A stretch of 64,000 nt of DNA, from positions 118,463,195-118,527,194 of the forward strand of contig CP136065.1 in assembly GCA_032622095.1 (NCBI GenBank), read 5' to 3'. The stretch is from Siphonodentalium dalli. Taxonomy: Eukaryota > Mollusca > Scaphopoda > Gadilida > Siphonodentaliidae. A model generated the notes under the pieces. The model ran no database searches. It was not told the DNA's origin and saw nothing but the letters and a program-made list of their open reading frames with translations. A program made the position numbers and the translations under genes. This document shows, piece by piece, positions 22,985 through 34,296 of this stretch (the first letter of the stretch is position 1; every line of letters begins with the position of its first letter).

Positions 22985-23340
22985 GGTCTGTAGTTAACCC
23001 ATTCTATACTAAATATTCATTGACGGGTAGTGCCCTTAACCCTTTGAGTGCCAGGCCGATTTTTGTATCAACCCATATACCCTGTGCCAATGCATTCTCT
23101 TATATATGCGAGTCGACCATAGGTCGCCTCGCATATATAAGAGAATGCATTGGCCTAACAATTTTTTTTTTTTATTTAAATTTTTTACAATTTTAATATA
23201 TTTTATTATATTCTTTAACAGACTTATTGTGTAGGTTTTAATAGGGCCGATTAGATCGGCCCCTGGCACTCAAAGGGTTAAGAAATTTTCAGATAATAAG
23301 TTCAACAAACGACCATAGACTGATTATCTAACATTTCCCA
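22985..23340. repeat. Dispersed repeat, second copy at 37840-37935, here interrupted
   Basis: ATACTAAATATTCATTGACG and TCAGATAATAAGTTCAACAAA match the copy at 37832-37925. Here the two halves are separated by the TTAA-flanked MITE 23040-23277; in the other copy the junction reads continuously (CCCTTTAAATAGGAAATAATC). It supports the insertion call. Confidence 0.75.
23040..23277. mobile_element. piggyBac-like MITE, 238 bp
   Basis: Flanked by TTAA at 23036-23039 and 23278-23281. Terminal inverted repeat CCCTTTGAGTGCCAGG, exact for 16 bp. TTAA target and CCY ends are typical of piggyBac elements. Contains a 32-bp-arm hairpin (23087-23118 / 23122-23153, one mismatch, 3-base loop) with CCAATGCATTCTCTTATATA as its outer part. 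Confidence 0.9.
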
Positions 23341-23621
23341 TAAATTAATAGGAATCCTTCTGGTCTTGCATTATCTAATTATAGTGTGTACACTAATGTC
23401 CTAAATAAACAACCCCTAAACCACAGCAGAATTATAGGAAATGTTTTGTTGACAAATGATGCTTGGTTGCTACATGTAGGGTGGTTCAATATAGCGCTTT
23501 TGAATATATATGGTTTATGGTACACATTACATATAAATGTGCCAACATATAGCAATATAGGTGTGTTATTTTACTTTTTACATCTCACATTACCCGAACT
23601 ACTTTATTTTTAGATCAAATA

Positions 23622-24183
23622 CAGTAATGCTCTAAGTAATCAACTCCTTAACCCTTTACCCAACAAACCGGCCAAAACCGGCCAAATAAAGCTTCAACAG
23701 CCTAAAATATCTTCGGTCTGTCTCAATAGAACCATACAAATATGGATATCATTGGAACCGGCTCCTTGACCACATTGTGATAGTTACAGTTATGCCCTGT
23801 GCCAATGCATTCTCTTATATATGCGAGTCGACCATAGGTCGCCTCGCATATATAAGAGAATGCATTGGCCACATTTAACACTTTTTACCATTTTTTCTTA
23901 CATTCTTTAATAATTTTATAATTTTTGATGTGTTAAGCCAATGCATTCTCTTATATATGCGAGGCGACCTATGGTCGACTCGCATATATAAGAGAATGCA
24001 TTGGCACAGGGCCCTTCTGTTGGGTAAAGGGTTAACCACAGCAGAATTATGAGTAACTTTTCAGGATTTTTAGTTGGCGAGAGCTTTCCGATGAATGGCA
24101 ACAAGCCATATTTCCGACTAAATCCTGAAAAATTACCCATAATTCTGCTGTGGTCAAGGAGTTGATTATCTAGAGCATTACTG
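23622..24183. mobile_element. Tc1/mariner-like MITE, interrupted
   Basis: TA duplication at 23620-23621 and 24184-24185; terminal inverted repeat CAGTAATGCTCTA. With the inner TTAA element removed, the arms pair over about 65 bases (CAACTCCTTRACCACAGCAG and complement) around a short loop ending in CATATTTCCGAC. The unoccupied length is about 180 bp. Related half-copies lie at 3469-3566 and near 23395-23440. Confidence 0.85.
23652..24031. mobile_element. piggyBac-like MITE, 380 bp, inside the mariner-like MITE
   Basis: TTAA at 23648-23651 and 24032-24035; terminal inverted repeat CCCTTTACCCAACA exact for 14 bp. Carries two copies of the same ~67-bp hairpin found in the 23040 element (23807-23873 and 23938-24005), in opposite orientation. 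Its ends differ from the 23040 element beyond CCCTTT, yet the hairpin is nearly identical. Confidence 0.9.
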
Positions 24184-24185
24184 TA

Positions 24186-25044
24186 CATTCCTTGTATGTG
24201 TGAATTTAAAATTGGGAAAAATAGTACTACTAAAATAGTTTACCTAACAGCTGGGATAAATAAAGGGTTTGTGTAATAATTGTAAACTACGAAGTTACAT
24301 TTCTGAAGTCAGTAGCCTATCAATGGTTGCTGATGTCACTTTACTTAGGTTCTATATCATGTCAGTGATGTGCATAACTACTGAAATACCATATATTCAC
24401 AACTAAATAACAGTTATTTTCTGCTCGGCATTGTGCATTGTGACCTAAATCATGATGGTCTGTAAATGTAACATAATTCAGGAACTAATTTTCTGTGTGC
24501 AGCTGTCACACATGCCAATAAACTCACATAATGACAAGAGGCCGATCACGATAACCCATCCCTTGGTGATAGTAAATAACTATGATTGGAATCATAAATT
24601 CAAAGTTTTGATGTTGAATTATAGTGTATACTGTTATGTACTATTATAGACAAATGTACATAATAACACCAATTATTGGAATTTATGGGTCAAATAGGGA
24701 GACTCGCATATATAAGAGAATGCACTGGCACAGGATCTATAATGCTGCACCAGTGCAGCCTTGGATTAAATGTGAAAAGATGACCCGGACATGGGATACT
24801 TGGGTTTATAATAGAGTCCAATTTAAGTTTACAATGATAATTTATCAAATTCTACCATAAACACAGCCATCAAGATAAGTCACCCCACTGCTGACCCATT
24901 AATATCAATCATATAGCAGAGCTGTCAACTAATCACTGTTTTTGTTTATGCTAAATCTTGGCATCTCTATTAAACCTATAAAATTTATAATGACCTCAGA
25001 CCATATGTAGAGTGATATACTCAGCATGTCATGTTTATTTAATG
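24186..25044. other. No gene; half-hairpin relic
   Basis: The only recognised item is at 24697-24740: GACTCGCATATATAAGAGAA followed by TGCACTGGCACAGG, the 3' half of the hairpin in the piggyBac-like MITEs. Confidence 0.5.
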
Positions 25045-25290
25045 TGGAGCTCCGTGATCCGGTAGTTAGCGTGTCGGACTTGTATTCGCTGTAAACACAT
25101 CGATATGGGTTCGCAGCGCGTTGTCGGTCATTGAGTCTCCACATAGCAGTGGCTTGGCCGCTTTGAGCGATGTGCAATTGTCGGATTGCTTGCTGTTTCG
25201 AAACCAGCGCCAAGCTGTGACCCTTGAGCAAGGTCGCTCGTACTGTGTCGGCTTCGCATCACTGATGCGTTAAAAGAGTAACAGTCAGCT
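25045..25290 (+). mobile_element. tRNA-derived SINE
   Basis: A box-like GGTAGTTAGCGTGTCGG (25061-25077) and B box-like GGGTTCGCAGC (25107-25117), about 40 bases apart, the RNA polymerase III promoter spacing. Downstream GACCCTTGAGCAAGGTCGCT (25219-25238) resembles a conserved body motif found in many animal SINEs. It does not fold into a credible full tRNA, so this is not a tRNA gene. A 100-codon minus-strand frame across it is spurious. Confidence 0.7.
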
Positions 25291-26639
25291 TGTCATACTG
25301 ATGAGTATCAGAGCATGTTTTGATCAAACTAGAGCAGTGCCTGCAATGGCTGCAGCCGATTCATAGGTTGGCTTGTACAAATGACTGGGGTAATATTGTA
25401 CCAAGCGTGTTAGAGCAAGTAATTCACTGCGCGAATTCAAAACTGACAAAATACTTTTGTAAAAGTCTTGTATATGGATAATGGGAGTTTCAGTTCTTAG
25501 TCATTCATTATATAAGATAAGAATGCATGTATATTAAATGCCAGATTTTGCAATTGTACATCAAGTAGAGCATAACTGCATCATCATTTTGTTCAGAAGA
25601 TGTCTATATATGCATGCTCCAAATAATCATTCTGGTATTTATATAGTTAAATGGACATGATTTAAGTGAACGCAAATGAAGTAACAACACAACCGCGTAG
25701 GTTGCTGAGTTGACAAAATCAACAATTGTATGTGTGTATTAATTAATTATAGTTGGGTTCAAATAATTAACTCAGACTGTATGACCATGGTGTCACTCCA
25801 GGGCTGTGGATATGGAGATGTGCTTTCATGCACCTTATGCCCAGAATTAGTGGAATATGCATATATGTCTTAAAATCATCGAAACATCCAATATTTTACT
25901 ATGATTTATCGCTTTTAATACATGTGAATAATGGTGTTGAGATTGTCCACATGCACATATAATGGTATATTATATACAACATTCCGCAATGTACATGTAA
26001 CTCATTAACATATCTAGATCATGCCATGAATCTCTACTATGGCTAATAACTGTAGCATATCCATCCTATTTTCCTTATGGTTTGGAATTAACTTAGGAGT
26101 TGTACTATTTTTTGTGATCAAAGGCAATCAAGTGATTACACAGTGTGAATATTTTAAATGTAATGAGACAAATTGAGTAGGTTTGCGGCTGCTAAATATA
26201 ATATTACAATTCAACAAATGGAATGGTCCCAAGGTCAGAAAGAGAATAAGGTCACATATGGACCTCTGAAATGTGGGCACAATCTATAAAATGTAGTTTC
26301 AGAAAAGAGAAATCATCTCTAGAGTTAACAAATTATTTTCTAGAGGAAGTGTTACATCTCCATGCACAGATCCTCTTTGACTGGCAGGCTCCATTTAAAA
26401 AAAATACAACCAAGCACCATCCCATCCAAATACATGTATGAGTTCAATGAGGCTAGTTGATTCAGATAATATCTGTAAATCGAACTGTCAGTGAAATCAT
26501 TCAAAATAAAAATGTTGATTAATTTGAGATATGCTCTGTTTCGACAGACTGACCCGATTTGAACAATTCTTTATAGTCACCTAGCCAATTTAAATAGACA
26601 ACAAATGAAGTTGACATTATGATTGAATATATTCTTAAT
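25291..26639. other. No gene seen
   Basis: AT-rich with several ACATGTA motifs. Nothing recognised. Confidence 0.35.
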
Positions 26640-26830
26640 GAATTCTACTTCATTATTTCGTACAGAAATGCTTCGGGATTGAAAACATTAACTATAGCAT
26701 ATTACTGTGTAATATAGGTCGTTGTGTTCCACTACCGAGAGGTCAGTCAGTGCATGAGCTGACCGTGTGAGTTAAAAATCCATGAATACCCAGAGGCGCT
26801 CGTGCGTTGGCCGTGTATTCAAGGAGTCAA
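26640..26830. repeat. Left inverted terminal repeat of the 26640 DIRS-like element
   Basis: From 26690 it is the reverse complement of 32729-32868 (GGTCAGTCAGTGCATGAGCT etc.), except that the right copy lacks about 13 bases (in CGTGCGTTGGCC). The outer 61 bases (26640-26700) are an exact complement of ICR 32525-32585. Confidence 0.85.
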
Positions 26831-28187
26831 GTGTGCTTATACTGTGGAACGCGTTGTGTTCAGATGCTCAGCGCGTCTTACACTGAACTTCTATAAATGA
26901 TTTGAATTCTAACAAACTTCATACAGCAAACCAGCCATCCCGGTTCTCGATTTTCACGACAGACATGCAGATGCTTCAATGGAGGCTGTATGTGATCCCA
27001 GCGATCAAGCTATATATGCGCATGCACATAAACTGCTGTATGATAAAAATAACACTCCATATAGAGGTTGCCCGAACGGACGTATATATAGGTACGTAAG
27101 TATACTGATTTTATTCAGTTTATACGATTTTCCGACTCAAAAATCGAACTAATTGAGCCCATCGGACTTCCATATGGGATTGACAGATTTCTCTACTATC
27201 TGGGCCAGTTTTCAATCTATATAGCAGTTCAGCTATCTTCCAGTGTCGCATCGATTGAACGAAATCCCTCAGCGGGGTACGGTCCACACTCGATGACCAT
27301 GCACTGATTACGTCAGTCTGATCTTGTCTGGAGATATATCGGTTAACAGATTATCCCTTGAACTTTGTTTGAAACCTTCAACTAAAGTTAATTGTCTGCA
27401 TTGTCACATTGTTCACATCATTTCATACTCGCCACGTCTGTGCTTCCGGGTATGTCAACTTTTTGGTCGGCGTGATAAGTCACAGGGAAGCCCCACATTC
27501 CAAAATAACGCCACATGCTTTGCTCCGCAAGCACACGTACATGTATGCATTGCGTCATCGCCCAATATACATGTCACGTGCTGACATGTCACGTGCTGAC
27601 CCCGCCACCGCCATTCATTCAACCAAGGTCGCTGTTTATTTTTAGGTACACAGTACCTTGGTGGGTTTTCCCATGAAACACATTTGATTTTTATAATTAT
27701 GCTCTTTCCATTGTATGTGGGCAACATCGGACCTCATCGGTCACTGTGTGCTTTTACCAGGACTCGCAACAACTTGAATACATGTACATGCATTCCATGT
27801 ATACAACATGAGGTGAATAATTAGAGATCGTCGCGTGTACGTATACTGGTGCAGAACGTGCTCCCTAAACTCAACCGGCACTATTTAAACCGTCAGAACT
27901 CACAAGTTTATGATCATCTCATGCGACATATAGACATTTCTGAATTGGTACGACAAAATGTCCAATTCTGACCACAGCGGCCCGATTAGATCGATTAATA
28001 AACTCAACTATTTAATTTAGTGGTTTCAAACCGACATTGCCAGCTGTTTACATTCATCTTGTCAAAATTCTGTTTACAAATGATTCCTATCATGTACATG
28101 TATGGTATTATGCAATGTGCACAGGCACATATTACAATGATATTTCGTTACTAAACCATCTTACTGAGAGTCTTTAAAACCCACCCT

Positions 28188-30561
28188 GATGTCAGATAAG
28201 AATTTAGGGCTACTTCTTTAGTTCCATTGTAAATGGCAACTCTTCCGAACAAAGCACAGATGCACTTATTCAATGTACCCTATATTATATCAATACCTGT
28301 CTACGGTTGCTCAGACCTCATAGAACTGGTCTGACTTGTTAGGGTTACTCAATCAATTAACCCCACATATTCCGTTATAGTTTGGACAGTTGATCAGGGA
28401 CCGCGCTGGACCGAAATTTACTTTTGCCAAATGATATTTATTTTTGGCAAATTCTTGAAGCCAAATGCTATCCCTGATATCATTGTCTGCAACATTGAGT
28501 CTTATATTTAGACATTTGTGGTTTGAACAACTTTTGCTATCGATAGGAAACCAGTTAGTTAATAAGTATGCTCGCATCTCTACTGTGGTTTATCATGCAC
28601 CAATAAATCAATCACCGAACAATAACATGATATATAGAAGGGTTGCTTCATCAGAAGGGCGCACCACAATAGGATTAGCTATGTAAACACCATCGCCACA
28701 CTCAATACTAGTAATCCCCCAACCGACTAATGCTATGAGATTAACTGCATCTTAATAGAGTTGTTAACTTTTCCTAAACCTTATAAAACACCACTAATAT
28801 AATTATGTTGTAAGAGTTTCCTGAAATGAATGGTATTGATTGACCAATATTTTTTCAACTTTCTTGAAAAAGTGACTTGCCAAAACTTTAGCCAAATGAA
28901 AATATATTTTGCCAAATGTGATTTATTTTTGCCATTGGCAAATTTGGCAAGTGGCAGCGCGAACCCTGCAGTTGATCTGCTCCGCTCCTACAACTGAGTG
29001 AGTTTCAGATTACCCCTATATTACTTGGGTCATTAAGTATCAAACAATCTCTTTTGTTATGGAATACCAGTAACTTTTACGATTCCAATGGAATGCTTAT
29101 CTTCTACAACAGGACAGGTCATCTTGATATTTTGGATCATGACTACATGTATGATTTGTGTCTTCACACAACCAATACCTAACCAGTATTTTTATGGACC
29201 TTCTGTTTGATTAAAGGACATGTGACTGCCATGTCATCATGAGCTTTACATGTAAACTATCTATAATATCACTCAACTGTAAGACTTCAAAGTTTGGTTC
29301 TACGACAAGTCTGGACAAATGGCACCTAATGTCCAACTCATATATTCAACACTATTGGGTTTGTCACCATAACACTGCTTTTAGAGACATTTATTTCTAA
29401 TCCTCTTATCAGATCAAATACCCTATTTTCCTGACATGCTTTGTCCAGTAACAACAGTTTGGACTCCCTTCCATGTGTATAAAGGAGTTTTCAGTTCAGT
29501 TGAGATTCATATTCTTGTTCTGAATTCACTATTTTCAAACCTTATTTCAACTGTTATCGTCTGCTGGTCTCAGACATTACATGGGCAACGACCATCTTTA
29601 CATTACTCTTGGACAATTTATTCACCATACATGCATCTCCAGAGTATTCACATATTGACTCTTTAATGGCACTGCAATAGGGACTCTACCTTTAATGCCA
29701 ACGCTCCCAAGAATCTGGTCCCATGACCCATTTGTCACCATACCTTTGTTTTACTTATCTGCAACTCAAAGCTACATGTATAAGCTCTACTATTGACCAA
29801 TCTGAGTTCCTCATATCTGCATCAACAGCTACTTGTGTCTGCATTGAATGACTTTACTACCAAGATAACTACATTAGAACTTGATCTCTCTGTATCTAAT
29901 CGTTTGCTTGGACTGGTCCCAGTAAAATTGGCCTAACCACTATTTTACCACCATGCTGTGTAGCAAAAGTTTTTGCTTTTTCAAACACTGGGCATCGGAG
30001 ATGAATCTGGAATGAGCAAACCATTCTTTTCATTTTGCATAACCCACTCATCATTCTCAGGTGATTTTGATATGTCTATTTCCATACATGTATCTCATCG
30101 GAATACTCACTTTTATGAACGTCACCGTAGGAACGTTGTCGAAAGTCAACCATATTGAGGTATTCAGGGTTCAGTGGTCACTCTCATTCTTTATCTGTAC
30201 ATCTTCACATGTCCCTCAGTGAACCACTCTGCGTGGTTTTTTCTTTTAAAGGTTAATAATGGACCACATGAGTCCCTTAGTGGATACATGTCACCAATTC
30301 ATAAACAACAGGGGAAACACCTTTGATTTAGGCCAATGTTGTCTATCTGGACTGTTTCTCAACCAGCAATCTGCTAGCTATTGTAACTTTGGGGGACTGT
30401 TTACCAGTACCAATCCAGAGTTTCTCTCAATACCACACCAAATACGGATGACACAGCACATGCATGGGTAGAATCCTCATCACATGGCAAAGGTTATAAT
30501 TCGGAAGAGTTGCCATTTACAATGGAACTAAAGAAGTAGCCCTAAATTCTTATCTGACATC
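28188..30561. repeat. Exact 62-bp inverted pair, 2.37 kb apart
   Basis: 28188-28249 and 30500-30561 are identical reverse complements over all 62 bases (starts GATGTCAGATAAGAATTTAG). No common duplication outside. The DNA between is pyrimidine-rich on the plus strand at 29400-30100 and has no recognised frame. It may be a separate element with terminal repeats or an inverted duplication. Confidence 0.8.
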
Positions 30562-31139
30562 AGTTCTGGAATAATTATGTAAAATATATTGAACCTTAAA
30601 CTGCAACTTGGCTACATGGAATACCTAATAAAACAGGAATTATTCGATAAAATTTTATGTACTGAGGAATCTGACTTTGTATATTATTAATGGTGTGAAT
30701 CATGCTATTAATAATACCGTACGACCTTATGAGAACTTGTGCTGTGGCCTGGTCAGTCATGTGGTCGGTTACCATTAAGGACCACAGTGAAATAAGCAAG
30801 CTTTGGCTTGCTTTCCTGTGCGCTCCTTGATGGCAATCGATGGCATGACTTGTCAGACGAGCGTATTCATATGTATATTTCTCTTCTACTACTCTATATT
30901 TTCCACTCTATCGTTCTATGTACGATGACAGTACTTGGTCAGCTGCATATATTGTCACTGCTGCCTGTATTTAGGGATTCCATCTGTCGGTCATGAACAT
31001 GCCAGTCTAAAGCCGGCCATACATGGCAGCAGTGTGTATATACAGGTGGCGAAGAGCTGTTGGTTCTATTACTAGTATCTCTTAAGCAACATGACAGTCC
31101 TGTTGAGGGAGGAGGGTGGGATAGCACGGGTTGATTTTT

Positions 31140-31395
31140 CATGTTGTATATATATATATACAGGTATGAGTATTTTATAGTAGTCATTACTAAGCTAGGT
31201 TTATTCACTATCTTGTCCCTCTACAGAACTGTCAAGCTGCATTCTTGTTATATTTATATATCTATACTTTTTATATTTATACTAAATGAATGTCACACTC
31301 TGTGTCTACTCTTTTGTATATATGCTTATGCTCATATGTCTGCAGATTTTGCATCTTTTAGCCATTAAAAAAATATCTATCTATCTATTAAAAGG
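31140..31395 (+). repeat. TA microsatellite and ATCT-type tail
   Basis: TATATATATATATACAGG near 31147, and TTAAAAAAATATCTATCTATC near 31365. The latter resembles the simple-repeat 3' tail of RTE-like LINEs, but no LINE frame precedes it. Confidence 0.3.
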
Positions 31396-32524
31396 TAGTC
31401 CAGTTGGTGCAATAACAAGGTTAATTTTCATTTTCCTAATGTGATCAACTTCCAAACGTTGATCTACCGTAGTATGAATGACCTTGGGTTGACCTGAATG
31501 TTATTGGTCATTGGTCATACTGCATGGTCTCATAATCCCATTCCATGTCTGCTTTTCAAGACAAACTTTTATCATACCTCTAGTATCATAACCACCATCT
31601 CGGCCATACCGCACAACATAAGAGATATTTCTTAGTTTTCGGTTTGATTGCCTAATTTCAATATTCAATATTGAACCTAAATTACCTGCATACCTATGCA
31701 CAAGAAACAGGATAAATATGATGTTCTGAGAAAGGTGTCGTTTCCTGATAGCACCCATAAATATATGATTACGTCTTGTTTAGCACAACGCTATTTTTGC
31801 ATCAATATTTTCTGCTCATCCCTGTACTACTAAAGGGACAAATATATACTCAAACTCTAGTTGTTTGCGGCTGACAATTTTGACTTTTTCTGGACATATC
31901 TTTTGGGTCATCTTCAAACTGAACCTCTTATCAAACTGACTAACACGTCCAGACCATGACATGAAGGCCCATTTGTATCTGATGTAGTGAGAGTCTTGCA
32001 TACTACCATTAGTCTGACATCCTTTATACTGTTGGAGGCACAATGCCGCACAATCAATCTCTGCATCGGTTTAATTTTCAAGGGTCGTTCAATATCATCT
32101 TGAACACTTCCAACTTGGCATTTAATAGTTGGTGTACTCTTGAGATTTGTACAAATTTACACATCTTGATGCACATATTCCAAGGTTACTTTCAGCTATC
32201 TTGGGAAAAGGGAGGGGCGCAGGTAACTCCCTCATGACATACCAGTAGCAATACATGTAAATGCTGAAATGCCAGGGAATGGCACAATTCAGGTAGTTAA
32301 CTTTATAATGGCAGAGAAGACCTAGTTTACCTTTCGATTGGAATCGGTTTGGACTTAACAAGACAGGACTTTTCATGGTCATTCCCAGGAACATCATGTG
32401 GAAAGCCATCTTCTAATGGTGAGATTAGTCCATTATTTTTATCCTCACCTGGATTCTTATACACATGCACCTATTTTGATACCTCTGTTATACACATACA
32501 CAATTTTGACACCTATCTCAGGAC

Positions 32525-32660
32525 ATGCTATAGTTAATGTTTTCAATCCCGAAGCATTTCTGTACGAAATAATGAAGTAGAATTCATATCTCATCCTCGT
32601 ATTTATATGTGGATGAGAAGAATTCTACGAATTATGGAGGGAAGAAATGAGAGGGATTGA
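32525..32660. repeat. Internal complementary region (ICR)
   Basis: First part 32525-32585 is an exact reverse complement of the left end 26640-26700. Second part 32581-32660 is the reverse complement of the right end 32861-32940 with two mismatches. They overlap at AATTC, i.e. the ICR is the complement of a right-end/left-end circle junction. Confidence 0.9.
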
Positions 32661-32728
32661 CTACCCTCACTAAAAACTTCCCTCCCTAGTTCTTCAATTG
32701 TCAAAATTGCTTTTCTTTCTCAGTAAAG

Positions 32729-32940
32729 TGACTCCTTGAATACACGCCTCTGGGTATTCATGGATTTTTAACTCACACGGTCAGCTCATGCACTGACTGA
32801 CCTCTCGGTAGTGGAACACAACGACCTATATTACACAGTAATATGCTATAGTTAATGTTTTCAATCCCTCTCATTTCTTCCCTCCAAAATTAGTAGAATT
32901 CTTCTCATCCACATATAAATACGAGGATGAGATATGAATT
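32729..32940. repeat. Right inverted terminal repeat plus right-specific end
   Basis: 32729-32868 mirrors the left repeat; 32869-32940 is unique to the right end and mirrored only in the ICR. Ends in GATATGAATT. Confidence 0.85.
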
Positions 32941-33137
32941 ATTTGAGTTATACACGAGCTAAGTTCCTGGCTCTGAACATCAGACCCTATTTTGTCTGGC
33001 TGATCCATTTGAGCAAATCTCAATAAAGTTCTCAAAGGACCAACCATGTGCACCAAATATTAGCATATTTAGTCAAGTACAATAGTAAGGATATCCAATG
33101 AATTGTTCACAGATGGATGAATTGACAGATAGATGTA

Positions 33138-33527
33138 ATGAAAGTGTCAATGGCACTTTAGCTCAACCTGAGAAGGAGATAATTTTTTGCTGAGCAAAAA
33201 TAGAATGATTAAGAAGAAGGAATGTCAAAATGCTACTACAGTAAAGGGCTTGTATTGTGTAGATGCAATTATTTTCATTTCTATTAACTCACAAATAAAT
33301 TTGGGCTGCAGGGTGTGCCAATAGATTCAAATTTGAAATCCAAGAAAAAATTGATGGCTCCCATCTGGAGATCACCCTGAAGATCCATATGAAGTTTGGT
33401 GATGATGGGATGAGGGATGTGGCCTGTGGGGTGTCTCAAAGGAAATTATTATTGATGCATGTACACACTCATGGGCGACGGATGCCAACCCATGGCAATA
33501 GCTCAAACTTGACATCAAGTTGAGCTA
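33138..33527 (+). mobile_element. Short complete Helentron/pearl-like element
   Basis: Head ATGAAAGTGTCAATGGCAC and TAGCTCAACC; middle with CTGCAGGGTGTGCC and a single TTTGAAATCCAAG unit; GAGGGATGTGGCCTGTGGG; tail GCCAACCCATGGCAATAGC and end hairpin AACTTGA-CA-TCAAGTT followed by GAGCTA. About 390 bp: the minimal, non-expanded form of the large arrays at 47498-61749. Confidence 0.8.
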
Positions 33528-33689
33528 AAAACTGACAACATGCTGAAGATCAAGTTCCAGGGTTCATGCTGGCCACAAAATGATTTTGGCTATTTTTGAA
33601 TTTGTTTGTCCATTTTCTAGAAACTTTGGCCAAATCAAATAACAAATATAAGGGATCATTGAGAAAACCGAAACTAAACAAAAATGTGA

Positions 33690-34045
33690 TACACACACAA
33701 ACAAGAGCATCGCTAGGGTGTGGAAAAATATGCGCTTAAGTCTTTTAAATTGTACTACCGCAAAATAAAATAATAATTTGAGCTTACAAAGAATATCTTA
33801 TATACCACTAATTTCAATGCCAAAATGGGGTCAAATTCTAAGTCGAAAAATGGGCGTAACTCATGTGAAAATAATTAAATAATTGGACAGAACCTATATT
33901 CGAACTTGGCCTGTAGTTTTAGCTGTGAAACACATATATACCCGCTTTGGTTCAGATAAAATAATCCAAACTGCAGTTATCAGTCGGAAACCGAAATGTT
34001 ATGAAATCAGTCAAATTCTAAGTAAAAAATGGGCCGTAACTCATG
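33690..34045 (+). repeat. Tandem 'ATGGGCGTAACTCATG' units
   Basis: Two units (TTCTAAGTCGAAAAATGGGC at 33835 and TTCTAAGTAAAAAATGGGCC at 34015) with a head ACAAACAAGAGCATCGCTAG at 33698, which recurs at 45374. Relative of the 12905 and 37200 families. Confidence 0.6.
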
Positions 34046-34048
34046 TAA

Positions 34049-34296
34049 CGAGAGGTCGTTGATGATTGGCAGATGTTTAACCAATACCTTGGCGATAGCG
34101 ATTATCTATAACTAATAATTTGTCAAAGATATGATCACAGGAATCCATATATCAGTACCCAACTTGAAATAAAAATCTCAAATAATTTGTCTTAATAAGG
34201 GGTTAAAGTATTTGGGGTGGGGAGGATTAGTTTTAAATCTCATAACTCTGTCCCTATTCACCCAAGGACCTCTCACTGTGAGATCCAACGGTTTAG
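34049..34296 (+). repeat. Dispersed repeat, copy 1
   Basis: From GAGAGGTCGTTGATGATTGG to GACCTCTCACTGTGAGATCC. Direct copy of 35782-36033, about 85% alike by eye. A head fragment also occurs near 24537 (AGAGGCCGATCACGATAACC). No coding. Confidence 0.75.

Larger units (their letters stand above)
26640..32940. mobile_element. DIRS-like retroelement (termini diagnostic, interior decayed)
   Basis: Tyrosine-recombinase retroelements of the DIRS group have inverted terminal repeats plus an internal complementary region (ICR) equal to the joined outer ends. All parts are visible: left inverted repeat 26640-26830, right inverted repeat 32729-32868 with its own extension to 32940, and an ICR at 32525-32660. 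The two ends and the ICR junction share GAATT. The interior should encode gag, RT/RNase H and a tyrosine recombinase; I could not recognise any of them. The longest frames there (to about 95 codons) show no motif. Strand cannot be set. The interior also holds the exact 62-bp inverted pair at 28188/30500. Confidence 0.75.

Noticed and set aside
23036-24860. Recurring peptide RIYKRMHWHR on both strands
   Set aside because: Produced by the shared MITE hairpin, not a conserved protein.
25045-25130. tRNA gene at the A/B box pair
   Set aside because: No acceptor stem or anticodon arm of tRNA form; the downstream body and boxes fit a tRNA-derived SINE.
26850-32520. Tyrosine recombinase or RT frames inside the 26640 element
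   Set aside because: Examined both strands for YIDD/YADD and for recombinase R-H-R-Y context; nothing convincing, so no coding feature is claimed.
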